DNA of 64,000 nt from Pomacea canaliculata (taxonomy: Eukaryota > Mollusca > Gastropoda > Architaenioglossa > Ampullariidae): positions 33,428,338 to 33,492,337 of the forward strand of contig NC_037594.1 of NCBI RefSeq assembly GCF_003073045.1. Direction: 5' to 3'. Under the pieces are notes generated by a model. It saw only the letters and a list, made by a program, of their open reading frames with translations, was not told the DNA's origin and ran no database searches. Shown piece by piece: positions 47,277-60,570 of this stretch. Numbering within the stretch: position 1 is the first letter of the stretch; each line of letters starts with the position of its first letter. The position numbers were made by a program, and so were the translations under genes.

Positions 47277-50200
47277 ATGACGGCGAACGCTATACCGCGT
47301 AATTATGTTAAAAATGTCATGCAGAATGGCATTGGTAGATATATCTGTCAGCTGCAAAGAATAACTCTCAAGTTCTGCAAATCAAATGCTGACAGCAAGG
47401 GAATGAGGTGAGGATTTAATTGTACACTACTGAGGACGATCAACACTAGCGTTTACTGATGATGTCTGATCTTTAACCACTAGTTTGAGTTGATCACACA
47501 ATAATGATGTCTGAATTATAAAAGTGGAGATGTCATGCAAGGTTTCGTGTACTAAAAAATATGTTGTGTAATCGGTAAGCAATAATGTTACATAAGATTT
47601 TAGTTAATGTCTGTATTCTGATTGCTTATTGATATACATTATTACTTACATGGTTCCATTATTTCTCGCTCCTCTATTTGTTGATGCTGTGTATAGAGCG
47701 TAAAAACTTTCTGAGGCTACGTCAGCAGTAATATTTGTGAAAAGAGAGACATGCAAAGTGTCGTCCTCAAAATAATCGTGCAGGAGGTCGCTGTTGCTAG
47801 TTCTGGTGAATGTTGTTTTGCTGGCAACAGCTGTGCAAACGCTGAAAGGTGTAAAACCGCTTAAAAGCTAGTGAAACCAGGCCACGTTGTGCATGTATCG
47901 ATTTTTATTTTTATTTTACTGAAGCAGAAAGCACATGTTCAGATTTACACATCATATTTATATTCAAAAACAGTGCATTGAAGGTGATATAATATTGTAA
48001 TTTAGTCACCAGGCATATTACCTAAAGCTGGGTTACTCACAAAGGGGATAGTTTATTTTAAATGCTTGCTGTTAACCATTTTTAATGAGATTTTACTGTA
48101 TTTTTATTGTGTATTTCTACAGTACAAAGGGGATTCATCGTTGGTATTATGAAATTTTATGGATAACAGAGCAATATATAATGTTTAAGCATTCTCTAAG
48201 TGATGTACTCAAGAAGTAGAGACTTTTTTCAAATTCCTATTTTCAGAATGAGCATGATGAAACTCACCACAGGAAGTGACATTGTAATAATAATAATGAA
48301 GCACTTTTATCATTCATCATCACAACCAAAGCAGTTCAAACTCTCTGATTTGACCATCTGTAACAAAAATGACATTTAAAAACGCTTAGCAGAAGCAACA
48401 CTTAATTAAAAGGCCGAATTTCTTCTGTACTGACAATATTGAATGGTATCATCTGTGCAAGGGATGGTAGGAGTACAGGTGGTGTTAACTGCTATGGGTC
48501 AGTCGTCTCCAATTACTACCCGAAACTATAGGCAGGGTAGACATCACAGAGACTGCCAACTTATAGACAGGCTAGTCTTCTTCACCCGACCAGTACTTGC
48601 TGTAGGGTCTGAGAGCTGAGGTGAAACGACTTCTATCGGAACATACTGTCATGGTTAGGACTGAATTTTTTTTACATTGAACGGGAATAATCTCCGATGT
48701 AATGTATACAAGGTAATTCTTTCACTTAACAAAATAACTGTCACCAAGCGAGACGATATTATGTCCGTTAGGACAACTAAAGATAATCAGTACATGCCCA
48801 TCCATTTTTCATATCTTCATTTCGAGCAAAGAGGTGCACGAGACTGAATGAACGTGATCTACTATGTCCTTCATCTTGTGCTCCCCAACAGATATACATG
48901 AACCGTGGGGGCTGCTTTTGTAGATGTTGAATGGGCTCTGTGTTACAGGTGGGAATTGTTGTAACCCATTTGTAAAGGTAGGAACATTGCACCAAAACAC
49001 AGATGTACATTATGTCAGTCACCAGGGGAATAAACTGAAAATGTTGAATATTGTCATCCCTTATAAGCAAAGAAAGATATAGAGATATAAAGAAAGAAAG
49101 ATGAAACCAATAAAAGTAACGTTTTAAAATTCAGTTGTCTTTATGTTTGTGTCATTTCCACTGTTCATCTTTACTTTGCTTTTCTCTCTGTTTTATGGAG
49201 AATACATTCAATTGTTGGTCCTAACCCTGACAGTATGTTCAGTTGCAGCCATTTCACCTTAGCTTTCTAAATGCCAACAGCAAGTACTCGGTTGAGGAAG
49301 AGATTTTATTGCTGAGGTAGTCAACACAGCCTGTGATCTCCACCCTACCTTAGGTAGGGGTAACATTTAGGGAAAGTACTTGACTGCTTGTAAAAGTCAG
49401 CACTGTGTACTCCTGCCATCCCTCCAATGGGTGAAACCATTTTAAAAAGCGCCCACAAGAAGTTAGCAGGTTAAAAGTGACTTAACCTTCAGTGAATCTT
49501 ATCTTTTTTTTAGCTCGAAAGATTCTGTTTTACATAATCATGTTGGAAAAAATTGATTTAGTCAAGAATGTTGATCCTAATAAGCTATAGACAATCTATG
49601 GTCATAGGTGATTTTGCTCCTACAATTTCGTCCCATAGCAAAAGTCTATTCGTCTCATGTAGGTCCAGTTCGTCCCAAGACTGAAACGTCAAATCATCCC
49701 AAGCCCCTATTCTTTAGTCGGAGGTTCAGCAGAAATGTCGCTACTTGGCTAGTTATTTAAATGTCTCTGCCATATCACGAGCCTGCATTAGTGGTAGTGT
49801 GAAAGATTTGACTTTTGCTGTGAGGCGAAATGACCGACCCCCTGTTCCTATCTATGTTAAGATTGTCATGACTGGGTTGAATTTACATTTCCATTAAATT
49901 TGTATTTCACTATCCCATTTAGCACCATTGCCTATAGTTATTATTGTACCATTATTACCAAACTTGTGTTCTTATTTTTCAGAGACTTTATTGAGAAACA
50001 TATGTTGGATTTTGCACACGGTAATCCTAGTGTGGTTGTTTACCTGAAGCCTCGAAGGCACCGTTCACCCAACCTGACAGCTGAATATTGTGAGCAAGTT
50101 TGATTATCAAAATCAATTAAATCAAGCAAAATTAGTTAAACACCCTTCATTGGATAGCTCAGTGAAGTTGTCTGAAGGTCAGCCTATCTAAAACTAAAAT

Positions 50201-51978
50201 GGGAGGACCCATAACAACTAAAAAACAGGATATGTGGGAATTTAAACACATTCCTGGGGTTGGGGTTTTGTGCCATTTTCAATATTAATAATGCTCTGAG
50301 TGACTTAATGATTAGAACCAAACAAGAGACCTTTGAAATATTGAATGCTGTTGTAAAGCTAAAATGTATGCAAAAATGTTATTGGTAGATCTTACTTGTA
50401 ACTATATGCTTCTAAGATATGAAGACTAAACAGAGTAGCTACAGTAGAAAAGATCCATTTCTTTGCCTTCAAAAGTTCAAAGGTGTTTCGGTGAAAGCAA
50501 TAAAGAGAGAGGTATGGTGAGACAGGCAGGTTTCCCTTGTTTATTATCTGCTAATAAATTTACTAGTTGCACTTGTTGAAGTTCCCAGATACTTGGTATT
50601 CAAAGAAGGCATGATGTGCCTTTTTTGCTAGGAACCTAGATATAAAAAATGTGAAGGTGGTGTTTCTCTATGGGCTTTGGTTATGTCTGGCTGGTTCACC
50701 TAGTTGACAAGAAAGTGTTTTTGAATAAACTAAGAGATAGATTGGAAGGGGGCATCTACTGTCAAGAACGGTGTGCTAGCCTTCATAATAAATCACATTT
50801 TGAGGTGTATAGCATAAGTAATGTTAAGAGCTGAAAGACCGTGAAAAGTGTATTGATATTTTGAACAAGAGTGACATAAAAAAAAAGCTTTTGAGTGGGG
50901 GTGTCAAAAATAGTCATAGGAACCAATGCCCAGTAACTTGTTATTACCATTCTGCCTAGGTAAAGTAGAGGATAAAGTTCATGTCCTGATTATACATATT
51001 TGAGAGATAAATACTGATTAATCAACTCTACAACAGCACTAATGCATATAATAAGTCAATCAAGGCAGTTCAGACTTGATGCTGGAAAAATGTCATTTAA
51101 TAGTGAGTTGTTAATTTTTGCAGTGCCTGGTCAAGAGAAAATGTTTTTTTTTTCTGTGGGGTGTGGGAGGGTGTTTATATATATATAGAGGTCAAGATGT
51201 GTATGAGTTTCTCAGGGTAGCTTTGATAGAGTTGCTGTTAGTGGAGTGGGGGAGAAGTGCAAGATGTATGTGTGTGGACTACTTTCTAAAAGTATTTATT
51301 TATACATGTGTGGGAACATTAGAGCATGTATATAGTGACTATGTTAGTGCATAAAAGGCTTTGACATACATTTGTAATCTGATGTACATAGACATCTCAA
51401 GACATAATGCATATTTTTTCAGAATTTATTTGTAATGCTGTCAAGCCACATTATATGGCATAGCTGCACGGAGTGGAATTGTCACACCCTTGCTGTGGTG
51501 CAATATGCTTGAAGTAATAAATGATATATTTCACCCTTTTTCTACACACACTTTCTTGTACTTTATTAAAATATAGTTAGCCACTCCATCGAACATCACT
51601 GTGAAACAATCCCTGTAAAAAGAAGTTTTTTTTATTTCAGTAAATGGAAGAACAGAGATAATCAGCACAAGAAACATGGCAGCTGAAGAAATTTGCAAGT
51701 GGGTTGAACACTTGAAATCTCGGTCAGGCGTCCAGATTGTGCGTCTTATCCAACATCATCATACAGACATCTCTAGCATACAGGGCATTTGGCATCCATT
51801 CCTGAACAAGGACCCTTCCCTCGCTGCCACCACTCTTCCAGCACCAGAGCTTTACAGAGTTCCACGCAAACAAAAGTCTGCAACTGAGATGTTGCTAGAT
51901 AAAGCATCAATTAGGAGAGAAGAAGAAAATGTAGTAAAGGAACTGGGAAGTGTGGAAAATATTAGCTTGAAAGAGTAA
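47277..51978 (+). CDS. MRPL43: Mitochondrial large ribosomal subunit protein mL43
   Basis: Three exons (47277-47407, 49983-50089, 51641-51978) join in frame to 191 residues. mL43 is a structural protein of the mitochondrial 39S subunit with a thioredoxin-like fold of the L51/S25/CI-B8 type. The N-terminus has the family pattern: [20 protein letters not shown] followed by [13 protein letters not shown]. Exon 2 gives [20 protein letters not shown] and ends in LTAEY; exon 3 continues [21 protein letters not shown] and [10 protein letters not shown]. The C-terminal tail from about residue 140 is species-specific and rich in E and K. Exon 2 could read on to a stop at 50101-50103 if its donor were skipped. 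Intron 1 holds a large foldback element. Confidence 0.95.
48440..49442. mobile_element. Foldback element with ~225-bp inverted arms in MRPL43 intron 1
   Basis: The segment 48440-48665 recurs inverted at 49214-49442 with about 70-75% identity. Shared blocks on the right arm include CCTAACCCTGACAGTATGTT, CAGCAAGTACT and GTACTCCTGCCATCCCT. The interior of about 550 bp shows no transposase. No clear target duplication was found. The class is unknown; it looks like a foldback or large MITE. Confidence 0.7.
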
Positions 51979-52056
51979 ATCAAGGACATTTCGATTTAGG
52001 ATGGTTTTTTTTTTTAATTGTAATGTGTTTTTTGTTATGAAGCTGTGTACTTGTAC

Positions 52057-52062
52057 AATAAA
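52057..52062 (+). terminator. Poly(A) signal of MRPL43
   Basis: AATAAA about 80 bases after the stop. Confidence 0.75.
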
Positions 52063-52475
52063 TTTAAATCATCTGAAACCACAAACATTGATGTTATTTT
52101 GTCAGCTTTTCAACAAGTTAGCCGATACACTTGCTTGCTTTGGTAAACCAACAAGTCCAAAGGATGATGTTGTAGAGGATTCACGTCAAACTGAGGGTCC
52201 CCCATGGGCCGTATGGATCACATTTGTGTTGTCATGAGGGCCGCACGTCTATAGTGTTCTTTGTGTGGGCCCCATGGGTGTGCTTGCAAAAGGCCATGTT
52301 TAACATGCCTGCTATAAAGTACTACCCAATTTAAGTCCATATCGATCAAGAGAATCAGGGTTGAGTATCAGCATGCACGTGTTCAAGGCTACAGAGCCAT
52401 TTTAATAATCTGCAAGGACAATTACAACACATTTTTGCACTGAAATGCTCAAACAAAACTTCTATTTTCAAGAAT
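52063..52475. other. Spacer between convergent 3' ends of MRPL43 and the DOMON gene
   Basis: About 410 bp. The piece from about 52195 to 52314 (GGGCCGTATGG, GGGCCGCACG, ending AACATGCCTG) resembles a decayed hAT end, but the partner end was not found. Confidence 0.35.
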
Positions 52476-52481
52476 TTTATT
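52476..52481 (-). terminator. Poly(A) signal of the reeler-DOMON gene
   Basis: AATAAA on the minus strand, about 650 bases after the stop codon. Confidence 0.5.
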
Positions 52482-53132
52482 AAGAGTGAGGATGCTAAAA
52501 ATATTCATGGGTTGTGTCATAATAGTACATAGATCATCAGTGTTATCTTTCATGAGTTGATGCTGCAAGACAAAGCTTGGTTTAAGCCAGTAAATGTGAT
52601 CACCTTGGCAAGATTCACACCTCTGCAATTGTAAGTACATCAGGTTTAACGTGAGCTTGAAATGGACAATTTTCCACAGATTCTCAAAAGGAAGCAGAGA
52701 AGTAAGTCTAGCATTACTTTCTAGAATTAGTCAAGGGAGAAAATCATCGCTGTCTGCTTTATCTTCGTTATTCTGAAAAATGTGAGAGAAAGCAGATATG
52801 ATGATAATAAACTTTGTTGAGCATTATCTGTAACATCAATTATTTAAGGTGGAGTTTGCAAATACTTTGCTAAAAGATTAAACATCAAATGGCTCCGTGT
52901 GAAACACAGTTCACCTAGATCATAAATTTACAGAGCTTTTTAGTGAGAAGAAATTTTGATGAAACTCGGCAAATTAAATGACTTACACACCATTTTTTTC
53001 AATTATAACAATGCCACTCAAAACAAGATAGAACACTTGGTTTGTTTCACTTCTGTCGCTGTTTTTTTTTTTTAAAAATTTTACCTTACAGCAAATCTTG
53101 GTTCAACAATATCGCAAAACTAACCAACTTAA

Positions 53133-56100
53133 TTAAAGAGAAAATGACTTTTGAAGGGTGCTCATCACAAAGATGATGATAATACTAGAAACGAGAAGAC
53201 AGCAGCTGCTGGCAGGACTGAGGGCTGGTGGTGCCTTGGAAATGACTGTGACTGTTCTCAGGTTCACCTTTCCAACAGAAACTGCTGGCGAATCGATGTG
53301 CTTGGTCATAACGTCAGTACCTAAAATTATTGGTCACTGGTTCTTAGTTCAGGTGGGCTGACAGTAGAGCAGATTATAAAGAGTCATACAGAGGTGAATG
53401 CATTAACAAATCTGAGAATAAAAGCTGATTTATTCAGAGCATATTAATTGTAGATTGTGAAATTTAACTGTGTAATGCATCTTTTTCTTAACATGAGCTC
53501 AGAATGTAGTGCCTCCATTAATGAAAGCTTTTGTTGTCATCAGCAACATGACTAGTCATAGATGATATTCTCATATTGTGCTGCTGTAGAAATACGAAAG
53601 TAGAAGCTGGTTTCATGTGTCAATACTTGCGTCTCCCATCTTATGCAAATTTTTTCTAACATAGCATAATATTTGTCACTATCAACTAAGATGGTGCATA
53701 CATACCTGTCCCCACATTTCCCCATGCCAAGAAAATAAAATATGAGTTGGTGCCCAGGTCAAAAGGTCGTGGACTGCCATCATTTTTTGTAGAGTTAAGC
53801 TCTGCTCTGCGTGTGAATGTGCAGTAGACTCGTCCATTTACCTGTCTGGTGGCAAGGTTGGACATACCCATCTGTGAATCAATAAGCTTGTGATTTTATT
53901 GTCATCTTGATCATCAATCAACATCCTCCTTATGCTAATGTCTAGAAATAGACTAGTGTAGCTGTCAAGCTACAAAAAGATACTTGATGATATACCAACA
54001 ACTGGAAATGAGAGTGGAGCTAAAGTGATTGATGCCTCATTACTTTGTATGATGATAAGACCCACTGCCATACCGTGTACTGTCTGTAAGTGTACTTCTC
54101 AGGGTTATAGCTCAGTTGTATCGACTGATGCTCAGGAATGGCCGTGCACACAATGACCTGATCATCTCCCTGGGCAACGACAAAAGAAGCAGTCAAAATC
54201 AGTTCGCATGGTGCACGATGTTTATGACCCTTAAATGTGCAAGAGTAAAGTAAAAATAGCCCCTTAACCTTTTTTTCAGTTCGTTTCGGGAGTGAGGTGC
54301 TAAAGACCTCACTGCTTGGGGCAGCTTTATGTGAAGGCGATGCTCGTCTCATTTGCTGCCTTACCCCAGACTCGTAGCCATTCCCGACAGCTGGGTCGAC
54401 TGGGGAAAGTTTGCTAGGCAACACAAGTGTCGAATAGGGGCGCCTCTCAAATCTGACGCCAGTAGTTTAACTACAGGTAAGGGCTTTAATAAAGTATCGT
54501 TTGTAAATTGTACTTTTAGCACTCAAAACACTTACAACGTAGTTATCAACCCATAATAACCTTTTTATCAGCTCGAAAAATCATCACAACCCACCATAAC
54601 CTTGTCGTCTAACCTACCATAAGTTCGTCATCAGAAAAGCCAATGGCCAGGTAGGAGTCTTGTCCTGCTGCTGACATCTCGAAGGTGAAGAGGTCACCAT
54701 TCTGTCTATAAGACACGGCGGCCTGGCAGTCATCCCCTACGCACCTCGTATTGCCTGGCAGGGGGTGCAGAAAGCAGCCCTTGCTTTTTCCGCACTCCCC
54801 CCAATCTGGCAGATTCTGTTGTATCGTCAATGGTGGCACCTGTGAGCAAGAGAAGAGAGTAAATCAATAAAATTTTATCTTCTAAACCACCTTTGTGTCA
54901 GATCTAATTTTATAAAGTTAATATTTCTTCACGCCTTTCAGCATTTTTCTAAAATTGTCTGTCCCCATCCTGGAGCCTGCCTGGCTAACACTTTCGTCAT
55001 GGAAAGTATTCGCCCACTGATGCTGTATTAGTATCATGATTAAGGGTTTACTTCCTTGGCCTTTATCTTCCCCAAGACAGTATTATATTGAAGATACATG
55101 CCAACATCTCATAATTATAGAGGAAAAACTGTTGAACTTTAAGCACAAAAATGTGTGAAAGTATTTGAAGATTGGAATGTGTTAGTGTATCCATCATAAA
55201 ACATGAAAGAAAAGATTAAAACACATTGACCTACGTTACTGCATGTCACAAGTATAGCATAAATGTACTAAATAGCTTTGATGTATTTTTGTTGTGTTTT
55301 GTTTTACCTTGGCCTAAACTTTAATTCTTGTAGAGTTGGTCACCTACACTTTTGTGTATTTTCATTTTAGTTATTTCTAAATTGAAATAGTTTTCAAAAG
55401 CAATTCCTTTTTATCAATCAACAAGGGCAACTACAGGAAGATACTGCATGCAGTCTCAACATCTACACTGAAAGCATGTAACTTCGTCTCCTCAAATTGT
55501 TTAATGTATAGCTTTCAAAGAGGTTTTTTGTTTGTTTTGTTTTTTGTCACTTGCAAACGAAAGAAACGACAGTCGGCCGCCATATCATATCTGTCATCAC
55601 TTGTATAGACGGCACACAACAGTGCCTCAGCGATTTGATTTTCTTTGCGGATTTCTCATTCTCACGAGGCTTCGTGTTGACAGCCGGGAGAGCCTCGTGT
55701 CAGTGAGGTCCTTGTGTCAACTGTGGACTTGGTGTCGGCGACTTTCTGAAGTTTATTCGCACGAGTGGGCATGGTGGAGAGTGTAGGGAAGGGGTTGTCC
55801 TAAGAGATGCCATATAACTGAATATTAATGAGTGGACGTGCGCGTGCAAGGTACAGTGGGAGCCACTGCGGCATCTGACATCGAAAACAGAAATCCTGCA
55901 AGTGCTGCGAATGCCTTAGAAGGAAAACGTTTCAGCATACACAATCCGCTATTTTCCTTGCGACAATCAGCAGAGAAAAGTGTCATTTCCTATTACTACC
56001 ATATCTCACAGCAACAACAACGGCAATAATAATAATTTAAAATTCTCTTCTCCATTGCATTTTAAGGCTTACACAAGCACACCCTAATTGTAATTTAAAA

Positions 56101-59100
56101 ACAAGAAATGTAAGAATTTACAAAGGGACTCAAGAAGATTAAATATACAAGGTATGGGTGGCATAAAATAGAATTAGACCCGCTAGCACACTAGTTACAG
56201 GAGACACTGGCTGACGAAGTGAGTTTCATAATCGGAGTTGAATGCAGTTACAACGATGGAGCGCAGAAAGAAGTGAGAGGGGCAAGGGACTTCAAACAGT
56301 GAAAACCACAGAAAAAATAATAAAACGACGCCCTTTCTTTTCAAACATTTTTACCGGATCTCGACACTTAAATACTTCGGCCCGTCTTACTATCCAGCGG
56401 CACGCTCATAAAATACCTTAGAGTGTGTCTCACTTAAATGCAAAATGGCAACACATATAAGAACCTATGTAAGCGTCCCTAAACTGCTATTTCTGTTTGT
56501 AGTTTTGCCTAAAATACCAATTCTGTTTCCGTCTGACGCCATTTCCCAATCTCCAAGAGGGTTTGTGTGTGAAAGGAAGGAGGAAGATAAATGTCAACAT
56601 CTTTCGCTTCGTTCACATCCTTCTGTTGACTTATCACACACGTACTTCGGTTTCTTACCACCAGACGGTCGTGTTGTTAAATCATTAGAACAGATTGGTA
56701 ATGTTATTTATCGTTTGTACTTTTATATTCTAATGTGTGCACTGGTTTGCACGAGATGCAGAAGTGTTTTTATTGCGTGTCTGATGTCCTTTGCACTTAC
56801 GATATTTTGCGGTTGGGTCACACTGATACCAGGTGCTGCACGAAGCTTTGTTTTAATTCCGTACCAGATGACACTGAATGATTCCACGACCGTTGCTCTG
56901 TATTACAAAAAACAAACAAAAAAAAAACAAAAAAACAAAACAAAAAACAAAAACAAAACCAAAAAAAAAAAAACAAAAAAATGTCGAATAGCAATCAAGA
57001 GAGCCAGTCCATGCTTTTCATGCATTCAAGTTTCGATTGTTTCAAGTCCAAAACAAACACGAAAAATAATATAAAGTGAAATACCTACATTACTTCGTCA
57101 GATTAATATCATGATTCTGGGCACACGATCGAAGAACAAGAAATTTAACGTTTAAGCCGAAAAGAGTTTGCGTTTTTGCAAGCATAGATGTTAAATATTA
57201 GAACCTGAATATCTTGAGGTTATTTTAAGGGGAGAGAGATTAATTATTGAGAATGGACTCACTGAAATTCAACATCGCCGGCATTCTGGGCTGGTGCTGT
57301 CCAGGTGGCCGTTGCCACTGTGCGGTTAATATTAACGGCATGGCCAAACATTTTCTGAACAAATAACAATACAATAAACACCAAGCAGCAGAGTGCATAT
57401 GACATAGTAATAGAATACATGGCAAAAACAATTTAAGCAGTACACATCTTTGCTTGTGTTTTGTTTTAATATGGTTCATTTCACTGGTAAAACTTTTTAG
57501 TATCAGCTGCTGTAACTACTGTATCATCAGACAGTTTAACTATCGTACCATCAGGTGCTGTAACTACTGTAGCATCAGATACTGTTACTATCGTAGCACC
57601 AAATACTGTAAGTATTTTTGGTGTGGTGATGTTATCTAGCCAGGTTCTTTCTGATTTCTGATCTCAACAGTACACACCTTAGGTTCTCCGACACATGTCA
57701 CAAGCTGTGTGGTGTTGTCATTAGTGCTGAATGTACCCAATAGTTCCTGGCTGTTATTTGACCCCAGTACCCGATGAACCGCGACTTGGAATCCTCGGAA
57801 TGTGTGGGATGAGTTCGTCGTGACGATTTGTACTGCAAGTGGATGGTTATCTGTCCTTTAGATGATACGATGTCATTTTCCAATCCACATTTAACCAGTC
57901 GTCTTCTAGTTCACATCTACACAGCCAGCTTCTGATTAACAATAGTCATCTTCTGTACCTTTTATTTTGTAATAGTTATTATTTAGTTATTAGACACATA
58001 TATAGTTATTAAGCCAGATAAACGTCTGTCAGACACGAGTTAGTGTTTAAGCCATGCATCGCTCAGTTACAAAACAGATTCTGTTGTAGTTGCATTGAAG
58101 ACGGGAAGAAGCTAACGGTGTCTCACCTGTGATGTTCTGTCCAGGTGAGTAAGTGTCGTTTGAAAGGCTGATGCTGAAGGGCGAACCCGTGGTCTTCAAG
58201 TCCACATAGTGTTTTGGATACATCGTCAGACATGTACTAATGTGAGGCCCATCTGGGAAAGCGAGGACTTTCCCTAAAGTTGCTTACAACACACAAGGGA
58301 GGGACAACACGTTAATAAGGAATAGTATGAGCTGCTCTACAGGTTCACTCACATCTGTCAGTACATGAACACAAAAGAAAAACAATTTGTCGTGCATTTC
58401 TTCTTGCCGCAAATTTCAGCGCGCTTTGAATGTCGTCGTCGTCGTCGTCGTCGTCGTCATCGTCATCATCATCATCATCATTTCTATTTTCTTAATTTTT
58501 CTTAATTTCTTCCTGCTGATCACACTTATGTCTAATCCATGGCTCCCATGTACAAGCACGAAGCTGTCAAAATATGTTTGGGTCAATTTTTGAATTAGTA
58601 GAAGGCAAACAGTATAGAAGAACACTGCAGTTAGTTTTAAGTGTGTATTTTTACTTAAACCATTTCGGTAAGGTGGCATACTTGAGTTCAAGACTTGTCT
58701 ACTGTACAGGCACATGCACCACATTTTTTAACTGACCAGCGACTTCCAAAAGGTTGAGCTCTCTTCTTCTCTACTGGTAATCAGCAGAATTGTACAATTA
58801 GAGAAGAAAAGTGAACAGAAAGTGCTCGGCACAACAACATATGTGTTCGTTTGTTTGACACCTTTTCATCACTATAAGAGATTTATTCATCACCACACCT
58901 ACAAGATACCCAAAGATACCTCAGATCTGTGGACTTTTACAGAACCACTAATTGTTGAGCAGTCTTGGAAACAGGCTTTTGAGCTCAACATTAGTAAAAG
59001 CAAAGGTTAAAGAGTCCCATTAAACTACTATACGTAGGAAAGCATTGAAAGTAAGTGGTTCATCATATCACGGACATGTATAGGTGGACTGCTGTCGGCC

Positions 59101-60570
59101 GAGACCAAAGCTTAGCCTCTTGCGACGTTCTCCACTATTAGTCTCGGCGAGCCTAAACTATGAATATGACTAAGCCGGAAGCTTTGTACACACCTGCCTC
59201 GTTCTAGTAGTTAACTGGACAAAATCTTCGCCCAGCAGTGCAGTAATACAAATTCGTGATGGTATGTCTAGCTCACGACATGAGGGTGACCTAGCGAAAC
59301 TCACTCTCTACATGACTGTTAAATCGCATGTCCATTTTCTGAGAGAGAGAGATGTGGGTGTGTCGGGGGTGGAGGTTGGTGGGGTTTACTCACGTCCTTT
59401 GCAGTATCTCTCTCCATGCCTTTCTAAATACGCTGTCAAAATATGAATCAGGAGGGTATTTTTTAATCCTGTCATATAATCGACTTTTTGAAAGTGTTTG
59501 ATCTCGAAAATCTTGCAAGTCATTTCAGTCCTCATCACTTAAAAAATGAAAAGAAGTCTTTTGAAAGAGACTAAATGCGTATCAACGGAAACATAATGCC
59601 ATTTACCACGACACTCAAGTCAGAATGAGTTATATTCAGTGCACATAGAAACCCGACTGGTTTCTTGAAAGCACGGGTGTCACGATGGAACCTGGGTCAG
59701 GCGGTACGAGGGAAAATGTATAACTTCTTGTATAACCTCTTCAGCCTTGTGAAGCTCCAAGCAGGTCGCTGGCAGTGTCCACGAAAACATGCAGCAACCC
59801 TTTATAACTACTCTGGATTTTTTTTTTTATTGAAAAATGATGTTTAACTATCTACATTCTACATGATAGCTGTTCTTTCACTGTTGTCTCGTACGTAGTT
59901 TTAAATTGTGTTAAAGAGGTGTCTACATTAAAGTTTTTATAAATGCGTTATACAGTCGGACCTCGATAAGTCGAACTCAAAGGGACCCGAAAAAAAATTC
60001 GACTTACGGAGTTTTCGAGTTAGGGAAAATGGTAATAGGCGCAGGTATCTGGCCGGGAACTAACAATTAATTCGATATAAGGAGGTTTTCAACTTAGTGA
60101 GGGTCGACTTATCGATGTTCGACTGTATATCTATGATGTGATTCGTCCGTTTTTCGAAGTTTACTGGATTAGAAACAACCACAAACTGTTTGCTTTTGTT
60201 GTATGGTGTGACTTAAAAATCATGGATTCAAAGACGCTTTCGAACCTTTTGATGACAAAATGCGTGTCGACTATCAAGAAAATTGCTCTCCTACAAGCTG
60301 AATTATATTTCAGTTAAAGAAGACAACAACGAAGAGAAGATTTATATCTGAAAGTATGTGTCACATACTTCTTTGCAATTTAATGCTGTTTTTAATGCTA
60401 TATCATAAATTAACCTAGAGTAATAAATTTTCTCGACTATTTTTCACCTATTTCCGTAAAAAAATGTTATCGCATATTCTTAGATTGTTTTATTTGTAAA
60501 AAAAAAAAAAAAAAGAAAAAAAGAAAATTTACACACCAAAGCAGACAGCAAAGACCACGATGTTCCTCAT
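53133..60570 (-). CDS. Reeler and DOMON domain secreted or membrane-anchored protein (FRRS1-like)
   Basis: Exons in transcript order: 60537-60570 (MRNIVVFAVCF, signal peptide), 58127-58273, 57678-57832, 57263-57354, 54618-54839, 54074-54169, 53706-53871 and 53133-53320. Exons 2-4 form a reeler domain (FPDGPHISTC, YSPGQNIT, HTFRGFQVAV, ATATWTAPAQNAGDVEF). Exons 5-7 form a DOMON domain (GCFLHP, FTFEMSAAGQDSYLAIGFSD, VYCTFTRR, PFDLGTNSYFIFLAWG). The order matches ferric-chelate reductase 1 relatives, but the frame ends after a hydrophobic stretch (CCLLVSSIIIIFV) with no cytochrome b561 helices, so the product is probably GPI- or single-helix-anchored and not itself a transmembrane reductase. The splice phase between exons at 57263 and 54839 does not fit; a short exon completing the reeler domain is probably missing from my model (a weak candidate, IVVTAFNSDYETHF, lies near 56205-56262 but lacks an acceptor). 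Confidence 0.8.
56900..56985. repeat. A-rich/CAAAA low-complexity tract
   Basis: Poly-A broken by single C bases, in an intron of the reeler-DOMON gene. It may be the tail of an old retroposon on the plus strand; nothing recognisable precedes it. Confidence 0.7.
58432..58482. repeat. (GTC)n/(ATC)n microsatellite
   Basis: Trinucleotide array running from GTC into ATC units in intron 1 of the reeler-DOMON gene. Confidence 0.9.
59953..60125. mobile_element. 173-bp pogo/Tigger-type MITE
   Basis: Begins CAGTCGGACCTCGATAAGTC and ends GACTTATCGATGTTCGACTG, about 25-bp inverted ends with few mismatches, flanked by TA on both sides (59951-59952 and 60126-60127). Ends starting CAGTCGAACCTCG are typical of pogo/Tigger elements. 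No coding capacity. It lies in intron 1 of the reeler-DOMON gene. Confidence 0.85.

Noticed and set aside
52195-52314. GGGCCGCACG ... AACATGCCTG, a hAT-like right end.
   Set aside because: No left end or 8-bp duplication could be matched, so it is mentioned only within the spacer entry.
55560-55786. CpG-richer block with open frames on both strands.
   Set aside because: No splice-compatible reeler or DOMON sequence could be read from it; possibly a regulatory island, but unsupported.
56445-57074. A 209-codon open stretch on the plus strand.
   Set aside because: It ends in a poly-K/N run encoded by an A-rich tract, has no recognised domain, and lies in an intron of the minus-strand reeler-DOMON gene; most likely chance.
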